Below are positions 24,101 to 35,885 of a stretch of 64,000 bases of DNA, in pieces; position 1 is the first letter of the stretch, and every line of letters begins with the position of its first letter. The notes beneath the pieces were generated by a model. The model saw only the letters and a list, made by a program, of their open reading frames with translations, did not search any database and was not told the DNA's origin. The stretch is from Prasinococcaceae sp. CCMP 1430 (taxonomy: Eukaryota; Prasinodermophyta; Palmophyllophyceae; Prasinococcales; Prasinococcaceae): assembly GCA_013416795.1 (NCBI GenBank), contig RQSC01000028.1, forward strand, positions 407,421 through 471,420, in the 5' to 3' direction. Both the position numbers and the translations under genes were made by a program.

Positions 24101-26400
24101 TATTTGCACCTGCGTCGGGATGCCTTGGCAGGGAGCCCGACGTCGGCGATGGCAGCAAAACAGCCGGCGGCGGCTCGAGGCCAGCCACACACCATCAGCC
24201 CTCCACCAAATTCACAAGCGTCGGCCTCTCGTTCCGGACTCAGCTTCGCGACTTGATGTCGGCGCTCGAGCGCACGGACCCGCACTTCGTGCGTTGCATC
24301 AAACCTAATAGCGAGGCATCGCCAGAGCATTTTGACTCGCGGCTCGTGCTTGAGCAGCTGCGCAGCGGTGGCGTCAGCGAGGCCGTGCGCGTCATGCAGG
24401 CAGGCTTCCCGGCGAGGCGCACGTATGAAGATTTTGCGTCGCGCTATCGGGTACTTGTGACCGGAGCAGCAGCCGCAGCACCAAACGAGGTCGCGAAAGG
24501 GGTATGCGAGGCAGTGGTACTCACGCTCGGCTTAAGCACGGCCGTACAGATGGGCAAGACAAAAATATTTCTGCGGGCAGGCCACCTGTCAATCTTGGAG
24601 ACCACGCTCAGGGAGCTGCAGCGCGAGGCAGTTACTTGCATCCAAGCCTGTGCCAGGCGGGCCATGCACAGACGTGCATTCTCCGCGCTACGAGGAGCCA
24701 CCATAGCCACACAGCGAAGATGGCGCGGCGTGCTCGCGCGGCGTGCGGCGCAGGCCCTGCGCGAGGAACGCGCGGTGCTACTGCTTGCTACGTGGTGGAA
24801 ATTCCGGCGAAGTGTGCGACGAAAGCACGCCGCAGTGACCATCCAGATGGCATGGCGGGCCATATCGCTCCGCGGCCAGTACCTGCGCATGCGCGCCGCC
24901 GTTCGTACTCTGCAGGCCGCGAGTCGCGCCACCGCCGCTCGACGGACAGCTCACGACCTGCGTGCGTCGACGCGCGAGGCAGCAAAGCTGGCTGCCGAGG
25001 CAAAGGGGCTCAGACAGGAGCTCAGCGATGCGAGAGGCCGCAGCAATCAGTTGATGCGCGAGGTGGCAGCCCTGACGGCGGCACTCGAAGCCGCAAGCGC
25101 GGAATCCGCGGAGGTGAGTCACGCGATTGATACTGAGCGCCAGCGGACAAATCAGGCCACGGAGCGCATCGAGGTGCTCGCAGCGCAGAACGCCGAGCTT
25201 CTGCGCGGGATCGAGGATGCCAATGCGCGTGCCGAGTTGGCTGCCCGAGCAGCTGCGAATGCCGCAACAGCGGCGCTGGAAGCGGCCGACGCCGCGATCC
25301 GTGAAGGTGACGACAGCAGCGACAGCAGCGGTGAGGACGGTGATCCCAAAGCCTGCGGGAATGCTGCGAGTGAAGGTTCAGATTCAGCGAGCACGCAGCA
25401 GGATGCTGACACATGCGCCTTGAGCGTGACGCGGGCTCGAACGACTGTGCACACGTCCACGGCTGAGAGCGCCGAGGAGGACGGTAGCACACGTGCGCTC
25501 ATGGCCTGGCGTTCTGCTGCCAGGTCGTCCAAGGTAATGGGATGGCTGATGAAAGACAAGATGCAACAGCACGTTTCAGACATCGCACGCCTTCGGTGGA
25601 GGCTCGCATACCGCTTCGTGGTGCAGCCCTTCCGCACGCGGCGAGTGGTTGACGCACTTGCCCACGCATCTACACACGAGTGTGTGGACGCTTCCCGAGA
25701 CCGACGCTGCGCTGAAAGTCCTCCGGGCGCCACTACCACTGCCGTCGCGCTCGGTTCGTCAATCGTCGCGGACGAATCGGCGCCGTCAAGGGACATCTCC
25801 GCATCTGCGCTCGAATTGCACGGGAAGCAGATCGGCGAGGCACTACCCGGTATCGCGACGACAAGAGAGAGCTCGAAACCGCCAAGCGCAGCGAGAGCAC
25901 TGCGGGATGGTGGACCGGTTGAGACGTATGCTTCGCCACAGCGGCCAGAGGCGCTCTCAGAGGACGACGCGTTGGGCACGCGCCTTAATAGCCCGCCCGC
26001 CGCGGAGAACTCAGGTGTGTCGCGAGGTACTGCAACCTGCACACCCTTGGCACCATTGGTGGAGACGACATGCACGGACAGCTCTGAGGGACAGGGAAGG
26101 CAATTGAAGTCGCCCAGGGTGGATGCCGCTGGGAACAAGCCTCCGGAGGCCCAGCGCACTTTCCAATCGCAGGAGGAGAGCGCTCCCAATAGGACCCGCG
26201 GAGACGCGGAACGGGTGCCAGGCAGTGCGGGCTTGGACGAAGGACACAAGGCCGAGCCCGAACACGTCCAGGACGGAGGGATGGGGTTCATAAGCTCCAG
26301 CGGGTCAGAGGACGCCGACTCAACCGCCAGCGAAGATGATTTTGCAAGAGGGGCATTCACGAGTGCTTCCGAATGGTACACCTTCGGCCCGCGGGCGTAG
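21183..26400 (+). CDS. Unconventional myosin heavy chain
   Basis: Three exons: 21183-22857, 23168-23865 and 24040-26400, about 1,577 residues. The first 180 residues are Lys-rich then low complexity. An SH3-like module (VWLRRPVGAEGPWVAAQV) leads into the motor: HYLNEPSILENL, P-loop GESGAGKTETTKK (about 361), switch I NDNSSRFGKY (about 420), switch II DIYGFEWF (about 659), actin-binding RTDPHFVRCIKPN (about 870). The neck (about 988-1105) carries four to five IQ-like motifs such as IQACARRAMHRRAF and IQMAWRAISLRGQY. A coiled coil to about 1260 is followed by an acidic, Ser-rich tail with no domain I know. It would be an actin motor with calmodulin-type light chains. Class is not assigned. Exon joins fall in conserved motor sequence, including NKE joined to FVVPEHAKLMQ. 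Confidence 0.9.
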
Positions 26401-26727
26401 ACACACGAGGCCGCTGTGCATTTGAAGTAGTACGACACAATAGGTACTACCGCAGCCGTGTGTGTAGGGTCTTGGTGCCAGTGGTGGTCGCGCTGGGAGC
26501 AGGGACAATGCAAAGATGAGAGGAGTCTCTGTGACATGAAACGCGGAACCACACTTCCTGGGACGCGGCCCGGGGGACCGCGCCCCTCCGCGAAGTGCCG
26601 CGCGACAAGAGGAGAGTGCTTACATAAAGTGCGACGGTCGCCTGAAAAGCCGTCGCTGCACGTGTTCACACCATTATCGAGAGCAGCAGCGTTTCTTCTG
26701 GCGAGCTGCTGCATGCATTCGTTCGCA
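26401..26727. other. Spacer between myosin 3' end and PEPC fragment
   Basis: Convergent 3' flank. It includes a GTACTAC-containing stretch near 26428-26450. No gene is seen. Confidence 0.5.
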
Positions 26728-27102
26728 TTAGCCCGTGTTGCGCTGGAGGTGTGCGGTCATTAGGCAGCAGAGTAGAATGCAAGGGTCAGCACGATGCGTC
26801 CTCTGGTAGTGCTGCCAGAGCGTGTGCGCTTGCACGGGGCGTGCAGCTCACCATGCCCGCCGCGATGCCGTTAATTGCCACCAGAAGCGCATCACGCAGT
26901 TGCTGGTCATCGGGCGTCAGCCTCAGTCTACGCAGAATCTCCACCTGCAGCATGTTGATAGGCGTGAGATAGGCCTCACGATTTTCAATAAGCCGCCGAA
27001 GGACCTTGTTGTTTTCGCCGAGCTTGTGGTGGCCAGTGATCTGCAGCAGCGTGTCGCGTGTCTCTTCCATCTGTCGGCGCAGCTCGACGCCCGTGAGCAA
27101 TG
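26728..27102 (-). pseudogene. ppc: Orphan 3' end of a phosphoenolpyruvate carboxylase gene
   Basis: The reading on the minus strand from about 27100 to 26852 matches the C-terminus of PEP carboxylase: ETRDTLLQITGHHKL, NKVLRRLIENREAYLTPINM, LQVEILRRLR, LRDALLVAINGIAAGM. A donor GTGAGC follows GIAAGM. After a 109-nt intron a 15-nt last exon (26742-26728) encodes RNTG and stop, completing the invariant catalytic end GIAAGMRNTG. Upstream, an in-frame stop and then the 3' end of the kinesin gene follow, and no other PEPC exon is visible. The other roughly 900 residues are absent, so this is a truncated duplicate or relic. Since the intron is kept, it arose from DNA, not mRNA. An unrecognised upstream exon or a chimeric transcript cannot be excluded. 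Confidence 0.85.
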
Positions 27103-27331
27103 CAGGTGATGAGTGGAAGAAAATCGCGGAATGGCCTCATGACTCATGCTAGGAAGCCGGTTTACAGTCAAGGCCCGCGCACGCGGAATTCCGACCCCGC
27201 TCAGTCCAACCTGCGCGCATTCGAACTCGTGGAGCGCGCCGCTGAAAGTGCGTCACGTTTTTGACACTTCTTTGGGCCGCCACAGTCGACCTGTTGAACA
27301 GTCGCAGCGCGCCACCACTGTCAATGGAGAG

Positions 27332-30300
27332 TCACGCGTCGACAGTGCCGGGGGTTACGGCGCGTTGAATGCGCGCGCGGGCCTTCGAGTGCCTCAGGGC
27401 GACTTCCTCGGGCGACAGCTGTCGCAGGTGCTGGCGAGACACTCGGACGCTGGCGCTCCTTGGTCGAGAGGTGCCAACACCGTCGCCACCGTTCCTAGTG
27501 GAGGCTGCCGCTAGTTCGTCTTGCAAGCTGTCAAGCTCGCTGACAAGGCTGCGATGCACCTTGCTCGGCGTCGACGTAGAACCCACGAGCAGCGAAGGCG
27601 AGCCACCTGGTAGATGAGTGCCAGCGGACTCGCGAGTGTGCGTCGCTGATATGAGCGCGAGGCAGCGCAAGACAGCACCGCCTATGTCCTCCGGGTGCAG
27701 GCCAGCAAGGCGTTTCGCGAGAGCATCCTCAACCTCAGGCAGAGACGGCGCCCCGGCATTCTCCGCCTCGGCCTCAATCGCTGCGGCCGCGGCACGGGCA
27801 GTCTCCTCGCGGGCTTCAAGAGCTTCTACTCGAGCTTCAAGGTCCGCGACCATCGCCGTGCGCATCTGCTGGTCCGCTCTCAAGCGAGGCGATGCTCTCG
27901 TCATGGTACCAGTCTGTAGGGCGCAAGCAGCCGCTTCGGCACCAGCCTGCGCCACGAGCGCACGGCCCGCGCTGTCGTCGTCGCCTCGATTCCTGGCAAG
28001 GGCGCGCTCCTGCGCCCACTTGCTCGCCTGCGCCTGGACGATGGAGAGGGCCCGATCGCTCTGGGCGGCAATGTCCTCGTGCAATAGTGTCTGTCGCTCA
28101 AGGTGGAGGCGCAGAGGCCGGAGCTTCTCCTCAGTGTCGCGGCGCTCGTCCGCAAATCGTCGTGCTCGGGCGCGCTCGGTCTCGACAGCCTGCGATCGCT
28201 TCATGGCAATCAGAACAGCTTCAAGGTCACGCAGAAGCAGCGCCTTGTGGCGCTCGGCATCTAGCGGACGCGGCCTGGAGGGCGTGCTCGAGGGTGTCGT
28301 TGCCGATGATTGCTGGCAGACTGGAGCAGATGTCGGCCGCTTGGAGGCTGGCGATAACTTGCGAAGATGTCCATGCTCGGATGAGTCAGCCGTTTCCAAA
28401 CCAGCCCGACGCATGGTCGCTTGTTGGTGTCTGATAGTGCGCTGCAGGTTTCTGACCTCGCGCTCGCGCTCCTCCGCAGCGCGACGAGCGGCTGCCGCTT
28501 CGTCGCGCGCAGCGGTTGCCTGGGCCTCCGCACGCTCTCCGGCCTCCTGCATCCGGCGCTTCAGGGAGGACGCTTCATTGCGGAGGCGCTGGGTTTCCGC
28601 GCGCATGGCTGCCACGTGCGCGTCGTCCGCAGCCTTGGACTTCTGTGCACGGATGCGCTCCTTGCGCGCAACCTCACGCTGCAGGGCAGACAATTGCGCC
28701 TTCACCTTGCGAATTTTCTCCTGGTAGACCAGCCTCATTCTCCTGATTTCGCCGTCATCGCGATCCGCTTCTCGAGAATCCAGGCTCTGAAGGGCGCCGC
28801 GTAGGCCGTCGACCTCCGCTACGCGATCAGCCATCTCTGTCCTAAGGCCGTCACTGCGCCCCGACCGGCTCGTAAGACTCCCTTCCGTAGTAGTAGCTCC
28901 GCTACCGAGCGCGCTGATGCGCTCCTCCTTCTCCTTGATTTGACGTTGCAGCGTGCGCAGCCGACGGCCCATCTCAGCCCTGTCGAGCGCGTGTGCAGCA
29001 GAGACACCGGCTGCGGCGTTTTGCGCCGCGGCCGCGGTCTTTTCCGCTGTCGCGACCTTGGCCTGCAGCATCCGCTTCTCTTCTTCCACCTGCGCGACGC
29101 GGCTCTCGAGCTCGTCGACAGCCACTACAGCCGCCGCTGCCTCAGTCGCGGCAACCTGCAAATGCTCAGCGACCGATGGCATCTTTGATACCTCTTGCGT
29201 AGCTCCAAGCGGAATAGCAGTCGTCGCGATTGCATCGTCAAAGTTGCGCATCCCGCTCTCGTCCAGCACAGACGCGTGATGCATAGAGTACGCATCGGCG
29301 TCGGTGTCGTCTTCGAGGGCCGGCGACGTGAGGAGAGCATGAATGCGCTCCGCAGCTGCATTCGTCCCAACCACCTCGGCCTGGATCGAAGCTCGCAGGA
29401 ACGAGGCGTCCTCGTCCGCCACCACCACCCCATGCGAAGGAGACACAGTCGCGCAACCTCGTAGGGAGGCACATTGCTCGAGCAGCATCTTGTTCTCACT
29501 GCGTAGCGCAGCGTTAGCGCTCTTGAGTGACGAGATCGCCTCCACCTTGGAGGCGAAAATGCGCTCGTCTCGTTCGAGATCTTCCAACGCGTTCTTCAGG
29601 CTATCCTCAGCTTGCCGAGCTTCGGCGTCGCGAGCTACGAGCGCAACGCGTAGCGCCGTCGACGCATCTTCTTCGAATGCGGCAACACTGACGTCGCCGT
29701 CCACTTCGGCATGTGCAACCTCGCCCGCATCCGTCAGGGACCGACGAAGCATTGCAAGGCGCTCAGAGTCTTCGTTGATGGCCTCCCCGTCAAGTGCGGC
29801 GAGGACGTGGGATATCCCGCGTCTGTGCTGCTCGTAGCGCTCTCGGAGAGCATCGCGTTCTGCGATGGCACCGTCGCGCGCGCGCATCGCCTCAGTACGA
29901 CGGCCCTCGAGGGCTTTGCATCGCGTCTCCAAGCGCTTGAGCCGATCTTCGAGCTTCTCACGCTCGTCTGCCCACTTGGATGCAGCGGCAGCCGCCCTGT
30001 TCTCCGCTGCCACGAGGCTCACTCGTTGTGCCTCCAGCGCACGCTCAGCCGCGAGCAGCTCGGGGTCCCTATCTCGTGTCGAGGCGCGCGGGCCAGCAGT
30101 AGAGGCGCCTACGCCGACCATTTTCTGCACACTACGCCGCGCGATGGACGCCGCGCACGACAGCGCGAGCGACGCCCGCATGCGTTCGACCTCCTGGCGG
30201 CTTGAGGTGTTGACTATTGGCATATTGATGATGCGGCGCGTGCGCCCGGCGTACTTGAGCGTGCTGAGCGTTTCTTCGAGCGTCAAATCGTGGGGGCCAA

Positions 30301-32298
30301 CGCACGCGATCATGCACGTATGCGCATTGCTCCCTAGAGAGTCCTGGAGCATGCGCGTGAGGCGACTGTCACGGTAAGGTATGTGTGCAAGGCTTGTGGA
30401 TCTCCTGCCCTTGCCCTTGGAGGTGCTCAGTGCGGATATGACGTTGGACAACGCCAGAAGCCCGGAATTGATCTTGATGGCTTCCTGGAATCGCATGCCT
30501 GTGGTCTGCGAGCGCTTGTTGCGCTCGGATCCCGCCAGGTCCACCATGTGCAGCTTCGAGAGACGGCAGTGATGGTGTTCGCCCGGGGGCGACGCCTCGA
30601 CAAGTACTGTGAAGATTGCGTGCGATCGCGAGCTGCGCGTGTTGGCGAGGGTGCTTCCAGTCGCACGCCGTGCCGCACCGCGCTCGAGGCACCACATGAG
30701 GTCGCTGAAGCTGTTGCATATCTCCTCCTGCGCGCCGGCGACGTATATGCCGCCCGCCGATGTCTCACGAATCGAGATTGCTGTCCCCTTGTGCCGGTCG
30801 CTCTGGTGGAGCCTCGCACTGGCAGACCATGCGCTGGCGCGTCGTGGCGTAGACGATGCCTCCGCGTTCGTGCTGGCTGGGCTGCCATTGTCGAGGAGGT
30901 CGAAGAGCTCCTCGTTGTATACCTCCAAAAACGTGCACCTGACCTCGACGCGCTCCCCAGCCGCTCGTCTCTCCTCCACGAGCTCAAAGAGGTCACCGAT
31001 CGCTCGCGGCAGCACACCAACATTTCGCAGGACTTGCTCGCCCTCCTGACTGCCAGAAGCGGCCGTGCCGTCCGCGGCGGCAGCAGCCTTTGCCGCTGCA
31101 GCGGCCTCGACAGCCCCACCGGTCCCTATGAAAGTGCGCGTGGCATCGGCAGTGCAGTGTCAGCCTGTGTGGTGTGCGGGTCGAGCCAGACGAGGCAATC
31201 CCAGAGGCCACCGCAAAAAGACTTGCACTCGCGCGCCGCGCGCGTTGCTTACCCTGTACCATGAGTGCGCGATTGAGGGCCACAGGCCATTTCCGTCAGC
31301 TACGTGCACAGCACACACACACACACACACACACAAGAAGGCACAGTCTCGCGCGCGCACGCGCACGCGCGCCCCCCAGCCAGTGGGCGGGCGTGCACAC
31401 ACAAGTGCGCATGGTCACACGCGCGCACGCAAGCAAGCAACCAACCAAAGCCACACACACACAAGACAACGCCATGGTGCGCACACATTTGCACTGACGC
31501 GCCGCGCGCGTGCGCCGTACCCTGCGGATGGCACATGAGCGCACGGTTGAGAGCGAACGTCCAGGTCCGTCAGTCACGTGCAAAGCAAACACACACACTA
31601 CAACGCACCACAACCACACGCGCAGTCACACAAACGAACGCGCTCGCCGGACAGACCCCTGTCGTCCCGTTTCTTCCAATGCCACAGCCATATTTCGCTC
31701 TTCTGTTCACAGCGAGAATACCTGCACCGACCCCGAAGCCCCCCCCCGCCCCCCCCGCGCGCTCCCCAACTGTCGGCGCGTGCGCGCGCGCGTCATCGTA
31801 CATTGTGTATGTCTTGCCACTGCCGGTCTGCCCATATGCGAGGCACGTAGCATTGTACCCATCCGCGCAGAGCTTCACGAGCGGCGCGACGCACGCGTCG
31901 TAGACCTCACTTTGCGATGCATCCGCTCCGAAGACATCGTCGAATTCAAAAGCCTTCGTCGGCCCCACGCGTACGAGCCTCTGCTCGGGCAGGGCGCGTA
32001 CGGCAGCACGGCGTGAACGCGCCTCGATGCCGAGTGGGGGACGCACCCGCACTGCGACGCGCACAGCAACACCAGCCGCCGCCGCATCAGCTGCAATATC
32101 CGTCGATGACGCGCTTGATTGTGATTGCGTGGCCGCGCAGTCAGCCCCTGGCACGCTGTGCGCACTCCGCCCGCGAAGGCCGTCCAGCGCCGACGAGCGC
32201 CTCGCGTCAGCCAGACTGCTGCCGCATGCAGTTCGAGCGACCGCAGTCCCACTCTGTGGGAGTTGCGTGGGCATACCGTGCGGCTTCTCCTTTGCCAT
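27332..32298 (-). CDS. Kinesin, kinesin-4/KIF27-like motor with long coiled-coil stalk
   Basis: Two exons, 32298-31722 and 31125-27332 (phase 1), about 1,456 residues. Exon 1: 75-residue leader, then VAVRVAVRVRPPL, FEFDDVFGADASQSEVYDAC, and P-loop AYGQTGSGKTYTM (155-166). Exon 2 resumes the motor: GVLPRAIGDLFELV, TFLEVYNEELFDLLD, switch I region NTRSSRSHAIFTV, switch II HMVDLAGSER, and IPYRDSRLTRMLQDSLGSN. The rest is charged coiled coil ending in a Ser/Thr/Arg-rich tail. The order fits the kinesin-4 group (KIF4, KIF21, KIF27/KIF7), which acts in chromosome arms, cilia or microtubule end control. About 50 Gly/Ala-rich residues are inserted just after TYTM. The donor GCAG/GTATTC and acceptor TTTCATAG were chosen because they keep phase; a donor right at TYTM did not. 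Confidence 0.87.
31223..31600. repeat. Diverged tandem duplication in the kinesin intron
   Basis: A segment of about 110 bp starting TTGCACT at 31223 recurs at about 31489. It shares CGCGCCGCGCGCGT, ACCCTG, ATGAGYGCRCGRTTGAG, CCGTCAG and ACGTGCA before a CA-rich end. The copies lie about 266 bp apart inside intron 1. Confidence 0.7.
31312..31335. repeat. (CA)n microsatellite
   Basis: About twelve uninterrupted CA dinucleotides within the kinesin intron. Confidence 0.95.
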
Positions 32299-33477
32299 GA
32301 AGGCGCCCTCCTCCGCCTTTCCTCCTCGCACGCCTCCCCCACAGCCAACCCAACGCGCGCGCACTCTACCGGTGCCTGGTCGGTCCGCTTGCTCACCACT
32401 ACGGGGCCGTCGGCGTCGACGTCCGCTGCGTCGCGGTGAGACTCCGTTCGGCGCTGTGCCGCGCCCGATATTCAAACGCGCTGTCGAGTACGCAATATCG
32501 CGCTCACCGCAAGAGCGCAATTGCTCGTGGGGTTGCCCCACACACTCACCACCACCCCCCACACACCTCCTTCCCCTCGATCGCGGCCCTTCGGGCGCCA
32601 CGGAGATCTCAGCGCCGCACGGCCACGCCGGCCGTGCCACGCACGCCCCGTGTGGTCCTGCGTGCGTCGTTGCGCGCCACGCTCTGCGCGCGCGCGCGCC
32701 GGGGCGGGCTCCGCGCCGCGCGCGCGCGCGGCGGTTCGTACTTCGTCCACCATCAGGAGATGAAGGCGACGTTGTGCACACGCTGTTGTCGAATGCCCGC
32801 GGCCGCGGCCCGTCCCCCTCCAAATCCAGATCACCGCCCCGGCCCGCGAGCGAGGGGGAAGCGAAGCGCGGCAGGCCGCGAGTGCGTGTTCCATCAAAAT
32901 GGTACGTACCATCAACCAACCAAGGACGAGAGATGCGGGCGGCACCAGTCCGCGCGCGCGCCAAACTCCGAAAGGTCTCTGCCGCGGGAGAGAGAGACGG
33001 CTCCTGACACTCGGCGGGGGTGACGGCTGCGGGATGGCCGAGAGGGGAAGCAGATGCATACACCGCGACGCCAGTGCGCGCGCAGACAGCGCTGCGAACG
33101 CGGCCGAGCAGCCCCGCCTGCCCCCCCCCGCCCGCACAGGAGCCACCGAAGCGGACACACCCACTTTGCCACGCCCGCGCGGCGCCACGCACCTCTGGAC
33201 CAGCGTTCGCGCGGCGTCGCGCTGCGGCTCAGGCGGCACAGAGCAGGGCGCAGCCAGGACGGTGCCGTCTGGGGAGGAGGCGGGCGAGGGGGGAGGGGAG
33301 AGGGCCAGGAAGGGGGGGGTCTTTCGCGGATCCGTGTCGGAGGTTGAGGCAAGAGTTGAGTTGAGGTGCATGTGGGGGGCGCACGTGGAAGGGGGCGAGG
33401 GGTGTGTCACGGGAAGGGCAAGGGAGGCGACACTGCACTCTCAAAATATCTGAGCCGCGTGCGTGCCTTCACCAGCC
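32299..33477. other. Divergent intergenic region, kinesin / FKBP
   Basis: About 1.2 kb of GC-rich sequence between two start codons. It holds the second copy of the 14-bp GTAC palindrome at 32899-32912. Long open frames on both strands lack any recognisable motif and are composition artefacts. Confidence 0.55.
32899..32912. repeat. 14-bp palindrome ATGGTACGTACCAT, copy 2
   Basis: Identical to positions 10638-10651. It lies about 600 bp upstream of the kinesin start and 570 bp upstream of the FKBP start. Confidence 0.8.
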
Positions 33478-35608
33478 ATGGAAGTGCTGCTGTCGCTAGT
33501 CGACCGCTGTGAGCGGCGCCCGCCTGAGCCCCCAGTGCTCGTGAATTTTGGACGCCACACACGCCCCCTGGAGGACCCGCTGCTGCGGGTCGCATACGGG
33601 GGCGTGTTGCAAGCGACGCTCAGCGAGGGCGACGTCGAGGGCGACACGCCCAAGGAGGATGACTGGGTGTTCCTGCATTTCACGGCCAGGAAAATCGGCG
33701 CGCTGGACGCTCATGCAGAGGGCTCGCTCGCCTCAGGCGTCCCGTCAGTGCCATTTCTGAGCACCAGAGCTGAGTACGGCGGCAACGGCCGCCCTTTCCG
33801 CTTCGTGCTTGGCAAGTCAAAGATTATGAAGTCGTGGGAGGCTGTCGTAAGCCATATGCGCGTTGGCGAGCGCAAACTCATCCAGGTGCGCCCTGAGTAT
33901 CACTACTTCGACGGGAGCGGCAATTTCACGCCTCCGCGCGGCAGCGGGGTGGAACCGTCGACGGTCGTCGAGTTCGACCTCGAGCTCGCCGACATTCAGA
34001 AAGTGCTGCCGCTCGACGACGAGCACGAGAGGATGAAGCAGTATCTTGCGGAGGGCGAGGGCTGGGAAACCCCAGGTGACATGTTTGAGGTCGACCTGGA
34101 GCTCGAGGGCCAGGTGATCGAGGGAAAGTGCGAGGAGGCTGGCGGCCCACCGTTCGTGTCGCACGCGGATCTGTGCGTCACCGTGGGGCGCGGCGCGCTA
34201 CCGCCGGCCGTTGACGAGTGCGTGCGCTCCATGACGCTGAACGAGGTGTCTCGCTTCACGCTGTTTGGCGGCAGTGCCGCAGGCCCCGCGACAGAGCTGG
34301 TGCCAGTGCCGGTGGGTGCTGCCGAGGTCGTGTACGATATCAAGTTGCTCGGCATGACACATATCAGGGACGTGATGGGCGACGGGCAAGTTATAAAGCG
34401 GCGGAGGAGGCAGGGCAAGGGCCAATTCCCTGTGGACTGTCCGATCCACGACAGCATCGTGCGCTTTTTCTGTCACTCTGTGCGTGCCCTGCCTGCCGGA
34501 GGTGCCGAGCCCATCACGCTCCACGAGGGCGGGCACGCACTGATCGACACGCACACTGGCCAGGGCAGGCTGCCCGAGATGGTGGACACCTGCTTGCGCA
34601 TCATGGTGCCGGACGAGCGCAGCACGCTCACCTGCTCCCCCGCAACCTACCCGTTTGAGGACTGGCAGGGCTCCGACTCCTTCCCAGCCATTGACAAATC
34701 CAAGATTCCTGGGGGCGCTTCAATCGAGTTGGACCTCGAACTGGAATCGTTCGAGCGCTACAAGTACATGACTGAGCAGGCGCTCGATGAGCGACTGAAG
34801 GAAGCAAAGACCCAACGCGAGATGGGCAACAAGGTAGGACGCCGGCTCAGATTTTTCGCCCACGTGCGCACGACCATCTCAGCTCTTGTTGCAAAATAGA
34901 GGTACCAATGTGTGCAGCGCGGTGTCCTGACACACCCCTGGCCCGCGCACAGCTATTCCGACAAGGGAAGTACGAGCTCGCCAAGGACAAGTACAAGCTG
35001 GTCCTCGGCATGCTTGAGCAGGCTCGACCTGAGACTTTGGAGGAATGGAACATGAATGATGCAGAGAAGATCCCCACTTTGCTCAACTACGCCAACGTGT
35101 GTTCCAAGCTCGGTGATCAGCGCGAGGCAATCAAGTACTGCGACAAGCTGCTCCGCTTTGACGAGCAAAACGTCAAGGGTTTGTATCGGCGCGGCATGTG
35201 CTATCTGCTGCTAGATGACCATGAGAATGCTCAGGAGAACTTTGAGGCCATGCGTGACGCAGGAGGCGAGACATACACCGCGGATGTCGAGGCTGCCTTC
35301 GACAAGCTTCAGCGGTCGCGCGACGATGCTAAATTGCGTGAGAAGCGTGAGTACAAGGCCATGTTCGACAAGAAGAAGGAGATCGAGGTACGCTTGCACA
35401 TTTCGCACTCTCGCGACACTGTGAGCGAGTGAGTTCATGCTTTTGCTTTGGAGCAAGGAAGTGCGAGGCTGCTTGCTGACCTTTGTTGCGTGACGCTCGT
35501 TCTTTGCGTTCTCGCGTGTGCACCGCGCACCCACCCGCATGTCCGGTGACTCCGCATCCGCAGGCGGCTAAAGCCAGGACGGAGAAGCAGGCTCTTAACA
35601 TGAAGTAG
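33478..35608 (+). CDS. FKBP-type immunophilin with TPR domain (PAS1/FKBP62-like)
   Basis: Three phase-0 exons: 33478-34833, 34953-35387 and 35564-35608, about 611 residues. Residues about 60-175 form an FKBP fold (DWVFLHFTARK, PFRFVLGKSKIMKSWEAVV, MRVGERKLIQV, VVEFDLELADI). Two further diverged FKBP-like repeats follow (about 190-305 and 325-440, the last ending SIELDLELESFERYKY). Exon 2 carries a TPR array (LFRQGKYELAKDKYKLVL, LLNYANVCSKLGDQREAIKYCDKLL, VKGLYRRGMCYLLLDD). Exon 3 is a 14-residue Lys-rich tail. The multi-FKBP plus TPR layout is that of plant PASTICCINO1 and FKBP52/62, which bind Hsp90 through TPRs. Active-site residues of the PPIase domains look incomplete, so it may act as a scaffold. 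The start AUG is in good context (GCCATGG). Confidence 0.88.
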
Positions 35609-35629
35609 TACTACAGTAAATAGGTCGTG

Positions 35630-35635
35630 AATAAA
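35630..35635 (+). promoter_or_regulatory. AATAAA poly(A)-signal-like hexamer
   Basis: A canonical hexamer 22 bases after the FKBP stop codon, in a locally AT-richer 3' flank. Most other genes here show no such hexamer, so its use is uncertain. Confidence 0.45.
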
Positions 35636-35885
35636 GCCTGAATCGACTAACGCGAGCAGTAGTGCATGCCTGACGCGCGCGTACAGACGCGTGCCACGTG
35701 ATACGTCGTGCTATGAGCTGCCGTAGATCTCGTTGCATTCATGCACATGTGGCGAGCCATTGCAGAGAGCTGATTAAGACTAACTAGTACTACTATCTAG
35801 TCTAGCTAGAGATAAAGTGTTAGGAGCTTGAGACTAGCCTAGAGGGCAATTGCTAAGCATGAACCACTCACAAAACGATACTAGA

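Noticed and set aside
25152-26714. 520-codon minus-strand frame across the myosin tail
   Set aside because: Antisense to exon 3 of myosin with no recognisable domain.
31760-31812. Kinesin splice donor directly after TYTM
   Set aside because: The GT there leaves two bases and does not fit the phase of the acceptor at 31126; the donor at 31721 does.
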